From Streptococcus suis (GTDB taxonomy: Bacteria; Bacillota; Bacilli; Lactobacillales; Streptococcaceae): DNA of 64,000 bases. Every line of letters begins with the position of its first letter. Positions within the stretch are counted from its first letter, which is position 1. Of the stretch, positions 19,209-29,129 are shown in pieces. Below the pieces are notes generated by a model. It ran no database searches. It was not told the DNA's origin and saw only the letters and a program-made list of their open reading frames with translations. Both the position numbers and the translations under genes were made by a program. The stretch spans positions 124,001 through 188,000 of the forward strand of contig NZ_POIZ01000052.1 in NCBI RefSeq assembly GCF_002960425.1. The letters run 5' to 3'.

Positions 19209-20771
19209 ATGTATTATTTTGTACCGTCTTGGTATAGTAAGGAAAGAAAGTGGAGTGCGGACACGCCTGTTTGGTTTAGAACCTTTGAACAGATGAGTTT
19301 TGATGATACTGTAAACCAGGTCAAAATGTTTGAACAAGCTGATGAGGAGGCTGGGTTGATATTGTTAAGTTACCAGCCGCAACTGCATTATTTTTTCCAT
19401 AAGCATGGTCTACATAGAGTTTCCTACTGGTCTTTCTTTGATGATATTCAAAATATTTCCGTTACAAATCAGGTAGCCATTCATTTCAAGGACTTGAACT
19501 GGCCTGAGGGGACTCAATTTGTTTATTCACCATTTGCAGTAGTTGCACAAACAGAAGCTGGGAAGTTGGCTGAAATCCACTTTGCAGAGAATGGCAACTT
19601 GCTCTTTATACAGTTCTACCAGCAGGACCAACAGGATAAAAAATATATCTTTGATGATCGTGGTTTCTTGTCTAGCTTGATTTATTTCCGTGACAATAAG
19701 CCGTTTTATCAAGACTACTTAAATACAAATGGTGTTTGGCAGGTACGAGAATGGTTGGTTGAAAATGATTATTTGTTGGAAATCAATCCTGTATCGGATA
19801 AGTCTATGGCTCGTTCCTTTTATCAATCTTGGGAAGAGTTGATGCTAGAAAGGTTAGAAGTTTTCAAGAGCTTACATGTTAAAGAGTCGGATGTGCTAGT
19901 GATTACCGCAGACCAACAGCATGCTTCCATGTTCTTGAGTGTTTTTCCTCATCACCATAAGATGTTTTCATTCTTTGGTCAGCGTTTTGATATGGAAGAC
20001 AAGGAATTGCTTTCGTCTATCCTACTCTTTTCTAAACATATTTTGGTTGATACCAGCACAAGAGAAGAAGAACTCTTGCACTTTATTGCCTATCAGGGTT
20101 TGACAGATGTCTCCCTGCATAGAATCACTCCCTTTGATACTCGCTTGCGGTTGGGACAGAGTCAGCTTTTGCGGGAAATTATCCTCTATTGCTTGGTTGA
20201 CGGCGTTGAGGATATATCAAAGCTCTACCCGCTTCTGTTAGATATCATGGAAAAAAATCCGAATATTCAATTGCATTTTGTAACCTATCAAAAGGATTAT
20301 CCTTTGCAATATTTGGAAAATCAAATTGTCAACCATATTTATGAAGCTCGGGATGTTAATCGTTTTTTCACTGCAAAATCACTGATGGGAGAAAACCAAA
20401 TTGATGAGGGTGAAGATGATTTTAAATTGAAATCGATTCAGTTTGACTGTTTGACAAATGAGAATCAGATTATTCAACAATTGGATACTGCCCGTCTGGT
20501 ATTAGACTTATCTCCGCAACCCGATCTTTATACACAGATTGCGGCGATTAGTGCAGGGGTACCGCAGATTAACCGTGTTCAGACAGCATATGTTGAACAT
20601 AAGGAAAATGGTTGGGTACTGAAGCATACTGGAGATTTAGAAGCAGCCGTTCAGTATTTTTGTGACGGTCTGGCGAATTGGAATCGTTCCTTGGTTAAGT
20701 CTGTTGAGATGATGGCAGACTATACTGGTGGAAACTTGATAAAACAATGGAAGGAATTTTTTGAGAACTGA
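19209..20771 (+). CDS. asp1: Accessory Sec system protein Asp1
   Basis: A 520-aa cytoplasmic protein of the Asp1 family. Asp1 has a GT-B-like fold without proven glycosyltransferase activity; it joins Asp2 and Asp3 in a complex that guides the SRR substrate to SecA2. The N-terminus MYYFVPSWYS and length fit. It starts 11 bases after secY2 behind AAAAGGAGA. Its TGA shares the base A with the ATG of asp2, so translation is coupled. Confidence 0.93.
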   Translation: MYYFVPSWYSKERKWSADTPVWFRTFEQMSFDDTVNQVKMFEQADEEAGLILLSYQPQLHYFFHKHGLHRVSYWSFFDDIQNISVTNQVAIHFKDLNWPEGTQFVYSPFAVVAQTEAGKLAEIHFAENGNLLFIQFYQQDQQDKKYIFDDRGFLSSLIYFRDNKPFYQDYLNTNGVWQVREWLVENDYLLEINPVSDKSMARSFYQSWEELMLERLEVFKSLHVKESDVLVITADQQHASMFLSVFPHHHKMFSFFGQRFDMEDKELLSSILLFSKHILVDTSTREEELLHFIAYQGLTDVSLHRITPFDTRLRLGQSQLLREIILYCLVDGVEDISKLYPLLLDIMEKNPNIQLHFVTYQKDYPLQYLENQIVNHIYEARDVNRFFTAKSLMGENQIDEGEDDFKLKSIQFDCLTNENQIIQQLDTARLVLDLSPQPDLYTQIAAISAGVPQINRVQTAYVEHKENGWVLKHTGDLEAAVQYFCDGLANWNRSLVKSVEMMADYTGGNLIKQWKEFFEN

Positions 20772-22339
20772 TGGCAAAAGTTAGAATTGTACAAGTTGGA
20801 AAGCAAAATTGGGCGGATGCTGTCGAATTGCCTGCGGATGTCGAATGGTTTTTCACTGACCAGTCCTCGATCGAATTTCTTCTAGAAGATTGGCAAGTTC
20901 AAGGCTTGATCTGGGATGAGGCCAGTGAATTGCCAAAACCGAAGAAACCCTTTCAATTGGCTGCTTTGGTTGTTAGCGAATCCGTTTCTGAAGCAACTCT
21001 TGAGGTCTTTAAACAGTGGCTAGATCCCTACTCTATCTTTCTTGACCGAGATGTGGTGATTACAGACCAGCAAGAAGATGGACTTGTTCGTTCCATGTGT
21101 CCACAGATGTTGCCTCAAATGGCCCAAGCGGGCGATAAAGCCTTGTTCTTGGTTAAGAATTTGTTTAATGGACAATATGGTGAGAAGTTGAAAGTGGCAG
21201 ATATTGATATCCATCCTCAATTTACAGGAAGAATGGAATATGACGGGAATGTCGGTGTCGAGTTTGAAGGGGACTTTGGTCAAGATTTTACCCAACTCTT
21301 CACTTTTCGTTATAATATCATGGCGGTCGAGAAACTGATTGAGATTTGGCCTGAGTATGAAAAACAAGCGAATATCTCTCTTCGTTTAGAGATTTCGACT
21401 ATTCGAAAAGGAAGTATTTCTGATGTGATGGATCGTCGATATCTTGAGGAGCAGGAATTTGCCGAGCCTGTTCAATTGCCGGACTTAGACGATGCAGGTT
21501 ACTATACAATTTCATTCTATGTTAAGGGAAAAGGCAAGGTAAAATTCGGTCCTTGTCACTGGCGTTTCTCACGGAGTGGACTTGGACGCTTCATTTTAGG
21601 TGGACAAAGGATGGTAGATAGTAGAAGGCAGGAAATTTTTTCCTATTTCTATCCAGGTGACTTGAAGCCGCCACTGAATGTTTATTTCTCTGGTTATCGT
21701 TCTGCGGAAGGTTTTGAGGGCTTCTACATGATGAAAAATCTAGGTTGTCCTTTCCTGCTTTTGGCAGACCCAAGGCTTGAGGGGGGTTGCTTCTATTCTG
21801 GAACCAAAGAGTTAGAGGAGCAGATTGTAGAAAAAATTAGAACAACTTTGGATTACCTTGGTTTTTCTAAGCAAGATTTGATCTTATCAGGCTTGTCCAT
21901 GGGGGCTTATGGTGGACTTTATTATTCGGCTGTCTTGGAACCCCATGCGGTTATTGTTGGGAAGCCGTTTACAGATTTAGGAGATGTTGTAACGAATTTA
22001 AAGTTACGACGTCCAGATGAATTTGAGACAAGTATAGACATGCTACGAAATGTTGTTGGTCATTTTGCCAAGGAACCGATTAAGGAATTTAACCTTCGAT
22101 TCTGGGAGAAGATAGCTCTGGCAAATTTGAAGGATACTCGATACGCGATTGCATATATGGAACATGATGATTATGACCCGTTAGCTACAACTCGCTTGAT
22201 TGACTTTTTTGCGGAAGATGAGGTCCATATTTTTACCAAGGGCTATGAGGGACGACACAATGACAATAGTTTCTCTATTAATAAGTGGTTTTTGACCCAA
22301 TATAATCGGATATTATTCCATGATTTTGGAAGGAGTTAA
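20771..22339 (+). CDS. asp2: Accessory Sec system protein Asp2 (carbohydrate O-acetyltransferase)
   Basis: A 522-aa protein with an alpha/beta-hydrolase domain in the C-terminal half. The nucleophile elbow is GLSMG (374-378, Ser376), and a catalytic His near the C-terminus is plausible (GYEGRHNDNSF). In characterised loci Asp2 acetylates GlcNAc on the SRR protein and is also needed for export. It overlaps asp1 by one base and is followed by asp3 after two bases. Confidence 0.93.
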   Translation: MAKVRIVQVGKQNWADAVELPADVEWFFTDQSSIEFLLEDWQVQGLIWDEASELPKPKKPFQLAALVVSESVSEATLEVFKQWLDPYSIFLDRDVVITDQQEDGLVRSMCPQMLPQMAQAGDKALFLVKNLFNGQYGEKLKVADIDIHPQFTGRMEYDGNVGVEFEGDFGQDFTQLFTFRYNIMAVEKLIEIWPEYEKQANISLRLEISTIRKGSISDVMDRRYLEEQEFAEPVQLPDLDDAGYYTISFYVKGKGKVKFGPCHWRFSRSGLGRFILGGQRMVDSRRQEIFSYFYPGDLKPPLNVYFSGYRSAEGFEGFYMMKNLGCPFLLLADPRLEGGCFYSGTKELEEQIVEKIRTTLDYLGFSKQDLILSGLSMGAYGGLYYSAVLEPHAVIVGKPFTDLGDVVTNLKLRRPDEFETSIDMLRNVVGHFAKEPIKEFNLRFWEKIALANLKDTRYAIAYMEHDDYDPLATTRLIDFFAEDEVHIFTKGYEGRHNDNSFSINKWFLTQYNRILFHDFGRS

Positions 22340-22341
22340 GT

Positions 22342-22899
22342 TTGGAGAATAAGTTGATAGATAGAATCTACTGGGGAGATATGGCCAGTCATTCAAATTA
22401 TCTTTATGGTTCAACAATCAAGTATTCAGGTTCTAGTGTTCGCTTTGAAAATCCCTACTTTGCTGCTGGAAAAGCGATAAAAACCTGGCGGTCTAAAACT
22501 CATTATCAGGCTCACCGTGTTTCACCTAGTTTGCCAATCTTGGTTCCTGGTGCAAGCTACCGTGTGGAGAAGGATTTTAGTTCGGTTCCGGAGAATACTT
22601 GTTATTTACAAATACAATACTTCAATCGGCAAGAGGAAGTGATTGGAACGGATATTTTGAGGAATGATGATCATTCCTTTACCTATCCGAAAGATGCCTA
22701 CACCTATATGATAAAGTTAGTGGGGGCGGGTTGTCATCAGCTGACCTTCCATTCTCTTGCACTTTATGGGGTAGAAAACAGTACTACCATTCATTTATCG
22801 GTGAAAAGCAAGCACCTCTATAAGACGAGCACTCTTCCCCCTGAACTTGATTTAGTAAGAAATATAATCCAAATTGTAGATGATGAAGGAGTTCAATGA
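22342..22899 (+). CDS. asp3: Accessory Sec system protein Asp3
   Basis: A 185-aa Asp3 family protein, the carbohydrate-binding-like beta-sandwich partner of Asp1 and Asp2. Translation begins at TTG (22342), set by GGAAGGAG a few bases upstream. The N-terminus is IDRIYWGDMASHSNYLYGS in pieces, typical of the family. Its stop overlaps the secA2 ATG by four bases. Confidence 0.92.
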   Translation: MENKLIDRIYWGDMASHSNYLYGSTIKYSGSSVRFENPYFAAGKAIKTWRSKTHYQAHRVSPSLPILVPGASYRVEKDFSSVPENTCYLQIQYFNRQEEVIGTDILRNDDHSFTYPKDAYTYMIKLVGAGCHQLTFHSLALYGVENSTTIHLSVKSKHLYKTSTLPPELDLVRNIIQIVDDEGVQ

Positions 22900-25283
22900 A
22901 AACAATATCCACTTCAACAATTCTGAATGCGGTGAGGTTGGCAGCTATTAAGCGACAGATGAAGAAAATCAATCAGTTGCGACCTCGCTATGCAGAGATG
23001 ACGGATATAGAATTGCAAGAACAAACAACTATTTTTAAACAACGTCTGTCAGACGGAGAGACCTTGAACGACTTAATGGTGGAAGCCTTTGCTGTATGTA
23101 GGGAGGCTTGTTTCCGTATTTTAGGGAAGTTTCCTTATGATGTTCAGGTTATGGGGGCCATTGCTCTTCATCAAGGCAGCATCGCTGAGATGAAGACTGG
23201 TGAGGGGAAGACTCTTACAGCGACTATGCCTTTGTACTTGAATGGATTGTCAGGAAAAGGAGCCATCCTTGTGACGACAAATGATTACTTAGCCAAGCGT
23301 GATGCAGAGGAGATGGGAGAGGTTTATCAATTCCTGGGGCTCTCTGTCGGTATTGGTGTTTTTGAGGAAGGCTACGATCCGAGCATCGAGGAAAAACGTG
23401 CAGTTTATGCAGCGGATATTACCTACACAACGGGTTCTGGTTTAGGATTTGATTATTTAGCAGATAATTTGGCTGCTTCCGTTCACCATAAGTTTATGCG
23501 TGATTTCAATTTTGTTATTGTGGATGAGGCAGATGCGGTCTTGTTGGACATTGCTCAAACACCATTGATTATTTCAGGTACACCACGTGTCCAGTCCAAT
23601 TTATTTGATGCCTGCAATCAATTTGTGCTAGGTCTGAAAGAAACGGAAGAGTTCTATTTTGACTTTGATAAGCGAGAAGTCTATTTGACGGAACAGGGGA
23701 TGACTGAAGCTGAGCGCTATTTTGGTGTTGAGGACCTGTATGGTCAACAATCCTGGGAGTTGAATCGCCAGATTAACCTGGCGCTACGGGCTCACTATAT
23801 CTATCGCAAGGATTATGATTATATCGTTCATGATGATGAAGTCAAGCTCTTAGACAACCGTTCGGGTCGCATTTTGGAAGGGACACGTCTGCAGTCGGGT
23901 ATCCATCAAGCTATTGAAGCGAAAGAAGGTGTGACCAAGACCACTGAAAATCGTGCTATGGGTTCCGTCACCTACCAAAGCTTGTTTAATATGTTTCCGA
24001 CCTTATCAGGTATGACTGGTACAGGTCGTGATGCGGAAGATGAACTCATCCGTACTTACAAGGTTCCGGTTATTTCAATCCCTACCAATCTGCCTATTCA
24101 GCGGATTGACCATCCAGATAAGGTTTATGCTACCTTACCTGAAAAGATTGTGGCTACAATGACCTTGGTCAAGGAATTGCATGAACAAGGGCGACCTATT
24201 TTGTTGATTTCAGGGTCAGTTGATGTGACGAAAATTTATTCACAATTGCTCTTGCAAGAAGGGATTGCCCACAACACTTTGACTGCTAATAATGTGGCGA
24301 AAGAAGCCTTGATTATCAAGGAAGCTGGTCGTTATGGTGCGGTGACTTGTGCAACTGTTTTGGCTGGTCGTGGTACGGATATTAAGTTAGGTGAGGGTGT
24401 AGCAGAATTAGGCGGTCTAGCTGTTATTGGTACAGAACGGATGGCCAATAGCCGAATGGATGGTCAGCTAAGAGGTCGTGCAGGTCGACAAGGTGAGCCA
24501 GGGATGTCTCAATTTTTTGTTTCCCTAGAAGATGAATTGTTGGTCAATTTTGGTCCAGAGTGGGCTAAACGCTATTTACGTAAGCACAATGATCCTGAGA
24601 GAAGAGGCTATGGTAAGCCTTTGCGAAGCGGACGTTTTCGTAATATGATTAAAACAGCCCAGACTCGTTCAGAGGATGTGGCTATTCAATCGCGTCATTC
24701 GACAGTTCAGTTTGACGAGAGTATGCGTGTTCAGCGGAATATGATTTATGATTTGCGTAATCGCCTGATGCAGGAAGGTGGCGGTTATGAAGAGAAGATT
24801 CGTAAGATTTTTGAAAAGGTTGTGAAACGGTTTATCGCAGAGACGCCAGATTGTACAACCCATCAAGTTCGACGGTTTATTTTAGATAACATTACCTATT
24901 CTTTCAAATCCTTTCCTTCTAATTTCAATGTTCATGACCATAAGCAAGTGAGTCGTTTCTTACTCAATCTCGTTGACAAAGAACTACAGGTCAAGAAGGA
25001 CATTTTTGATAATGAGGAAGAATTGTCGGAGTTTTACCGTATTTCTATTTTGAAGGCGATTGATGAATGTTGGGTTGAAGAGGTAGATAGTTTACAACAG
25101 TTGAAAGGGATTGTTCATTCTCGGGCCCTTGCTCAGCGCAATAACATGTATGAGTATTATAAGGAAGCCTTGGATGCCTATGGCAATATGACCAAGGAGG
25201 TCCAGGAGCAGATCGTAAGAAATATTCTTTTGAGTAGTATTGAAACCATGCCAAATGGCAAACGATCTGTTTATTATGTGTAA
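22896..25283 (+). CDS. secA2: Accessory Sec ATPase SecA2
   Basis: A 795-aa translocation ATPase that drives export of the SRR glycoprotein through SecY2. The Walker A motif is GEGKT (102-106), the DEAD-type box is VDEAD (209-213), and the later helicase motifs are clear (GRGTDIKLGEG, GQLRGRAGRQGEPG). It lacks the C-terminal zinc-binding tail of housekeeping SecA, as expected for SecA2. It overlaps asp3 by four bases. Confidence 0.96.
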   Translation: MKTISTSTILNAVRLAAIKRQMKKINQLRPRYAEMTDIELQEQTTIFKQRLSDGETLNDLMVEAFAVCREACFRILGKFPYDVQVMGAIALHQGSIAEMKTGEGKTLTATMPLYLNGLSGKGAILVTTNDYLAKRDAEEMGEVYQFLGLSVGIGVFEEGYDPSIEEKRAVYAADITYTTGSGLGFDYLADNLAASVHHKFMRDFNFVIVDEADAVLLDIAQTPLIISGTPRVQSNLFDACNQFVLGLKETEEFYFDFDKREVYLTEQGMTEAERYFGVEDLYGQQSWELNRQINLALRAHYIYRKDYDYIVHDDEVKLLDNRSGRILEGTRLQSGIHQAIEAKEGVTKTTENRAMGSVTYQSLFNMFPTLSGMTGTGRDAEDELIRTYKVPVISIPTNLPIQRIDHPDKVYATLPEKIVATMTLVKELHEQGRPILLISGSVDVTKIYSQLLLQEGIAHNTLTANNVAKEALIIKEAGRYGAVTCATVLAGRGTDIKLGEGVAELGGLAVIGTERMANSRMDGQLRGRAGRQGEPGMSQFFVSLEDELLVNFGPEWAKRYLRKHNDPERRGYGKPLRSGRFRNMIKTAQTRSEDVAIQSRHSTVQFDESMRVQRNMIYDLRNRLMQEGGGYEEKIRKIFEKVVKRFIAETPDCTTHQVRRFILDNITYSFKSFPSNFNVHDHKQVSRFLLNLVDKELQVKKDIFDNEEELSEFYRISILKAIDECWVEEVDSLQQLKGIVHSRALAQRNNMYEYYKEALDAYGNMTKEVQEQIVRNILLSSIETMPNGKRSVYYV

Positions 25284-25294
25284 AAGGATGTAAT

Positions 25295-26800
25295 ATGACG
25301 ATTTATAATATAAATAAGGGTATCGGCTGGGCAAGTAGTGGCGTTGAATACGCCCAAGCCTATCGTGCCAGTATCTTCCGTAAGTTAGGGATAGACGCTA
25401 AGTTTATTTTTACGGATATGTTTCAAAATGAAAATCTTGCCCATTTCACTGAGAATATTGGATTTGAAGATAGTGAAGTAATTTGGTTATATAGTTTTTT
25501 CACAGACTTGAAAACTGCACCGACGACATACAGTCTGGAGGAGTTTCAAAAAACCTTAGTACCAGGTGCTCAATTGGAAACAAAATCGGATACGGCCATC
25601 CGCTATGCTTATCCAAACAATGCTGGCCATGTGGTTGCTTTCTTTAAGAAAGACTCGCAGTCGGTAGTGCAACGCGTTGAGTATTTAAGCCAAGGAAAAT
25701 TACTTCGTAAAGATTATTATAGCTACACGCGGATGTTTTCTGAGTACTACGCACCAAATCAATCCAGTCCAAAACTCTATCGACGGGTATTTTATAACGA
25801 AGATGGCAGTTTTGCCTACGAGGAAAATTGTTCAGATGATAAGAGCCTCTTTCGTTTTCCTGATGCACTCTTGTACTCGAAGGAAGAACTCATTGAACGG
25901 ATGCTTAAAGAGCTAAACTTGACTGGTCAAGACCTTATCCTAGTGGACCGCGCTACTGGAATTGGTCAAGCAGTTCTGAGACATCGAGGTGCAGCAAAAG
26001 TAGCTGTCGTAGTCCATGCAGAGCATTACAGTGATAGCTTGATTACTGAGGATACTATTCTTTGGAACAATTTCTATGACTATCAATTTACGAATGGAAG
26101 AGTGGTTGATGCCTTTATTACCTCAACAGATGCTCAAACCAGGGTTTTAGAAGAACAGTTTGAAAAATACCAAGGCTATGTTCCGAAAGTTGTAACGCTA
26201 CCAGTCGGTAGTTTGGACAGTCTTCAATACCCTGCTGGTCAGAGAAAGCCTTTCTCTATGCTGACGTGTTCGCGTTTGGCGCCTGAAAAGCATATTGATT
26301 GGTTAGTAAAAGGTGTGCTTCTTGCTCGTGAAAGTCTGCCTGAATTGGAGTTTGATATTTACGGGGAAGGCGGTCAACGCTCTCTTCTTCAAAAAATGAT
26401 TGATGAACATAGGGCTAACGATTTTATTCGTTTAAAGGGCCATCAAGATTTGACAAACATCTACAAAGACTACCAAGTTTACCTCTCGGCTTCTACAAGT
26501 GAAGGATTTGGTCTGACTTTGATGGAGGCGATTGGCTCTGGATTGGCTATGATTGGTTTGGATGTCCCTTATGGAAACCAGACCTTTATTGAGGATGGTA
26601 AGAACGGTTACCGCTTCACTCGTTCTCAACCAGATGATGGGGACTCTTACGCGAAGGTATTTGCTGAAAAGATTCTTGCCTTTTATCAGTCGGCTGATAA
26701 GGAAGAGTTTTATCAAGCCTCTTACAAACGAGCAGAGGACTTTTTGACGGTACGACTGGAAGAAAAGTGGTTGGATTTTATCAAGGAGGTTAGTCAGTGA
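25295..26800 (+). CDS. gtfA: SRR glycoprotein GlcNAc-transferase GtfA
   Basis: A 501-aa GT-B glycosyltransferase, the catalytic subunit of the GtfA-GtfB O-GlcNAc transferase that primes Ser/Thr of the adhesin. The N-terminal residues (IYNINKGIGWASSGVEYAQ in part) and the donor-binding C-terminal region (CSRLAPEKHIDWLV; STSEGFGLTLMEAIGSGLAMIG in pieces; the EX7E-type glutamates) are clear. It starts 11 bases after secA2 behind AAAAGGATG and overlaps gtfB by four bases. Confidence 0.95.
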   Translation: MTIYNINKGIGWASSGVEYAQAYRASIFRKLGIDAKFIFTDMFQNENLAHFTENIGFEDSEVIWLYSFFTDLKTAPTTYSLEEFQKTLVPGAQLETKSDTAIRYAYPNNAGHVVAFFKKDSQSVVQRVEYLSQGKLLRKDYYSYTRMFSEYYAPNQSSPKLYRRVFYNEDGSFAYEENCSDDKSLFRFPDALLYSKEELIERMLKELNLTGQDLILVDRATGIGQAVLRHRGAAKVAVVVHAEHYSDSLITEDTILWNNFYDYQFTNGRVVDAFITSTDAQTRVLEEQFEKYQGYVPKVVTLPVGSLDSLQYPAGQRKPFSMLTCSRLAPEKHIDWLVKGVLLARESLPELEFDIYGEGGQRSLLQKMIDEHRANDFIRLKGHQDLTNIYKDYQVYLSASTSEGFGLTLMEAIGSGLAMIGLDVPYGNQTFIEDGKNGYRFTRSQPDDGDSYAKVFAEKILAFYQSADKEEFYQASYKRAEDFLTVRLEEKWLDFIKEVSQ

Positions 26801-28113
26801 TATATATCTTTGATAGATATGATACGAATGCAAAAGATTTGCATCATTCATTAAAAGTGTCAGGTATAGACCATCCAGCGATTGTTGTTCAGGATGATGG
26901 TTTTTTACCTGAGGGGGTCATGTCGGCCTACTCCTATTTTTGTGGCTATTACGATGGCTCCGGTAGTCCCTTGTATTTTAACCAAGTTCCTGTTCAAAAC
27001 TTTTGGGAAATTACTGGAAACAGTAAGGAAGCGGAAATTTGGGATTACGATGTATTAAGAGGGAAAATCTATTATATCGAGCCTGGTTACAAACGGTTGG
27101 TGAAAGCAGTCGATTGGTATGATCGGAATGGGAAGGTTCGTTTTACTGATCATTATAACCGTTACGGTATTCTATTCTCTCGAACTGCTTTCGATGAGCA
27201 GCAGATTGCTAATACCCGCTCTTACTATAACAAAGATGGTCAAGAAGTTATTGTAGAAAATCTTTTGACAAATTCCATTCTCTTAAATTGGCAGAATGGT
27301 ACACATATTTTCACAGACAAACCATCTTTTTTCAGATATTTTATTGAACGGTCAGGTTTGTCAACGGAGAAGGTTATCTACAACTCACTCTCTTATCCGT
27401 TCTTTATTACCTATTCTCTGTCAGGTCCAGGAGAAGATATTTTGTTTTGGCAGGAAAAAATTTACGATGCCATTCCAGGTAATATGCTAGTGGCCTTGGG
27501 GAAACAGTCTAGAAAACAGCGCATTATAGTGCAAGATAAGGCTACCTATTCTCAAATGTTGCCTTTATTGCCAGAGGAACATCGGTCAGTCGTTTCTTAT
27601 CTGGGAATGATTTATCCAGAAAGAAGACAAAATAAGGCCGGAAAAGATATTCTGATTGTGACGAATTCGGATCAGATTCAACATTTTGATGAATTATTAG
27701 CCTTCTTACCAGATTATCATTTTCATGTTGCAGCCTTGACAGAAATGTCTTCACGCTTGATGGATTACGGAAGTCGTCAGCAAGTAACCCTTTATCCTAA
27801 TGTTCGCCCAATGGTTTTGGAAGACTTGCTCCAGAAATGTGATATTTATCTAGATGTTAACCATGGTAGTGAAGTGGAAGGAATTGTTCGGAAGGCCTTT
27901 GAGCACAATCATGCAATTTTTGCCTTTGAGAATACAGCGCACAATCGTCAACTGACATTACCGGAAAATATTGTCCTGTTCAGCCAATTCAAGCGTATGG
28001 TGGAAGCTATCAAAGAATTTAGCAAGTCTCCGGGAGCCTTTATTGAGCGTCAGCGTAATGGATTGGGACAAGAGACTCCTGTCGCTTATAGAAAAGCATT
28101 GTTGGAGGAATAA
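26797..28113 (+). CDS. gtfB: GtfB, substrate-binding partner of GtfA
   Basis: A 438-aa protein of the GtfB family. It is GtfA-like in fold but catalytically inactive; it stabilises GtfA and binds the unmodified Ser/Thr-rich substrate. The start is GTG overlapping the gtfA stop (GTGA), with AAGGAGG upstream, so the two subunits are translationally coupled as expected for a heterocomplex. Followed after five bases by asp4. Confidence 0.93.
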   Translation: MIYIFDRYDTNAKDLHHSLKVSGIDHPAIVVQDDGFLPEGVMSAYSYFCGYYDGSGSPLYFNQVPVQNFWEITGNSKEAEIWDYDVLRGKIYYIEPGYKRLVKAVDWYDRNGKVRFTDHYNRYGILFSRTAFDEQQIANTRSYYNKDGQEVIVENLLTNSILLNWQNGTHIFTDKPSFFRYFIERSGLSTEKVIYNSLSYPFFITYSLSGPGEDILFWQEKIYDAIPGNMLVALGKQSRKQRIIVQDKATYSQMLPLLPEEHRSVVSYLGMIYPERRQNKAGKDILIVTNSDQIQHFDELLAFLPDYHFHVAALTEMSSRLMDYGSRQQVTLYPNVRPMVLEDLLQKCDIYLDVNHGSEVEGIVRKAFEHNHAIFAFENTAHNRQLTLPENIVLFSQFKRMVEAIKEFSKSPGAFIERQRNGLGQETPVAYRKALLEE

Positions 28114-28118
28114 CAGAA

Positions 28119-28295
28119 ATGGCAAAAGAGAATCAATTACTCAAGAATGACATTGATGAGCGTATCCAAAGAGCGCGTTACGTGGAGCCTACGAAGGAGA
28201 AGAAACGAAAGCCTATTCTTTATATTATCTTGATTTTGGTAATGACACTGGCAGTTCTATTTTCACTGTTGAGTCAACTGAGCGTACTTTTCTAG
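28119..28295 (+). CDS. asp4: Accessory Sec system small membrane protein Asp4
   Basis: A 58-aa protein: a charged cytoplasmic N-terminus (MAKENQLLKNDIDERIQR...), a basic patch KEKKRKP, then one membrane helix (about 32-52) and a short tail. Size, SecE-like layout and position directly after gtfB match Asp4 of other streptococcal SRR loci, where it is required for export. No Asp5-like second small membrane protein follows. GTTGGAGGA upstream can act as ribosome binding site. It is easily missed because of its length. Confidence 0.85.
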   Translation: MAKENQLLKNDIDERIQRARYVEPTKEKKRKPILYIILILVMTLAVLFSLLSQLSVLF

Positions 28296-28324
28296 GTAGG
28301 CTCTAATAGAAAGTGGTGTGATTG

Positions 28325-28666
28325 ATGCGAGAAGATATAAAATTAAACGACCGAGCGGCTGCTCTATCAGACCAGTTGGTTCAAGTGCTTGAAACCATTT
28401 ATGATCCAGAGATTGAGCTGGATATTTATAATCTGGGTCTGGTCTATGAGATTGATGTGGATGAAGCTGGTTTTTGTAAGGTCGTCATGACCTTTACAGA
28501 TGCAGGCTGTTCTTGCGCGGATACCATGCCAGGAGAGTTGGTTGCAGCCTTGAAAACCATTGAGGGCATTGAGGATGCCCAGGTCCAAATCGTCTGGTCG
28601 CCAGCCTGGAAGATGACCCGCATTAGCCGTCTGGGACGGATTACCTTGGGAATTAGTCCTAAATAA
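28325..28666 (+). CDS. MIP18/SufT-like iron-sulfur assembly factor
   Basis: A 113-aa DUF59 (MIP18) protein. The family supports maturation of Fe-S proteins. Typical motifs: YDPEIELDIYNLGLVYEI, then MTFTDAGCSCADTMPGEL with the conserved Cys, then VQIVWSPAWKMTRISRLGR in pieces. The ATG at 28325 is taken as the start; a TTG directly before it is also possible, and the ribosome binding site is weak. It may be read through from the accessory Sec operon, but its role fits better with the suf operon near 46-51 kb. Confidence 0.85.
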   Translation: MREDIKLNDRAAALSDQLVQVLETIYDPEIELDIYNLGLVYEIDVDEAGFCKVVMTFTDAGCSCADTMPGELVAALKTIEGIEDAQVQIVWSPAWKMTRISRLGRITLGISPK

Positions 28667-28667
28667 G

Positions 28668-28702
28668 AAAACTGAGTTGCAAGAGTTTGCAACTCAGTTT
28701 TT
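28668..28702. terminator. Bidirectional terminator between the SufT-like gene and DUF6176
   Basis: Perfect 15-bp stem AAAACTGAGTTGCAA / TTGCAACTCAGTTTT, loop GAGT, with T runs on both strands. The minus-strand gene's stop codon lies inside the stem. Confidence 0.9.
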
Positions 28703-29080
28703 ATATGTGTCATCGTATTGTCTATCCAATTCCTCCATGGTTTCATAGATTGGTTTCGGAATCATGACAACTTGAGGGGTTAGGTCTACCATACCATAGC
28801 TTGGGTCGATGCATTCTTCCCAGTATTCCAAGTGCTTTTTATCGATGTAGGACTCAGAAGTTTCTACCTCAATACCTCCGTCAGCTTGAACGGAGTACCA
28901 ATAGAGGTATTCGCGACCATCTAAGACCTCACGAAAGATGGTTTCGACATACATTTTTTCTCCCTCTAAGGTGAGAAGGGTGTCTGCCATGTGCTCGTTA
29001 AGAAAGGTCATCCATTCATCTACTTGAGTAGTTTTGCCTTCTTTGACACGAAAGCGGGAGAGTTCGACAGTTAGTTTCAT
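28694..29080 (-). CDS. DUF6176 family protein
   Basis: A 128-aa cytoplasmic protein starting MKLTVELSRFRV, with the motifs EWMTFLNEHMADTLLTLEGEKMYVET in part and DGREYLYWYS. This matches the small uncharacterised DUF6176 family, which resembles antibiotic-biosynthesis-monooxygenase-like ferredoxin folds. Function is unknown. The start at 29080 is set by AAAGGAGA upstream. It follows ilvD on the minus strand, separated by a hairpin. Confidence 0.75.
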   Translation of the reverse strand: MKLTVELSRFRVKEGKTTQVDEWMTFLNEHMADTLLTLEGEKMYVETIFREVLDGREYLYWYSVQADGGIEVETSESYIDKKHLEYWEECIDPSYGMVDLTPQVVMIPKPIYETMEELDRQYDDTYKN

Positions 29081-29091
29081 TTTGTCTCCTT

Positions 29092-29119
29092 TTGGAAAAC
29101 CCTGCCGCGAGGACAGGGT
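29092..29119 (-). terminator. ilvD terminator (minus strand)
   Basis: ACCCTG / CAGGGT stem; on the minus strand it is followed by TTTTCC. Short T run, so read-through into the DUF6176 gene is likely. Confidence 0.6.
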
Positions 29120-29129
29120 CGTTGAATTC

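Noticed and set aside
28322..28324. TTG start for the SufT-like gene
   Set aside because: An ATG follows directly, giving the same protein less one residue; ATG is preferred by default.
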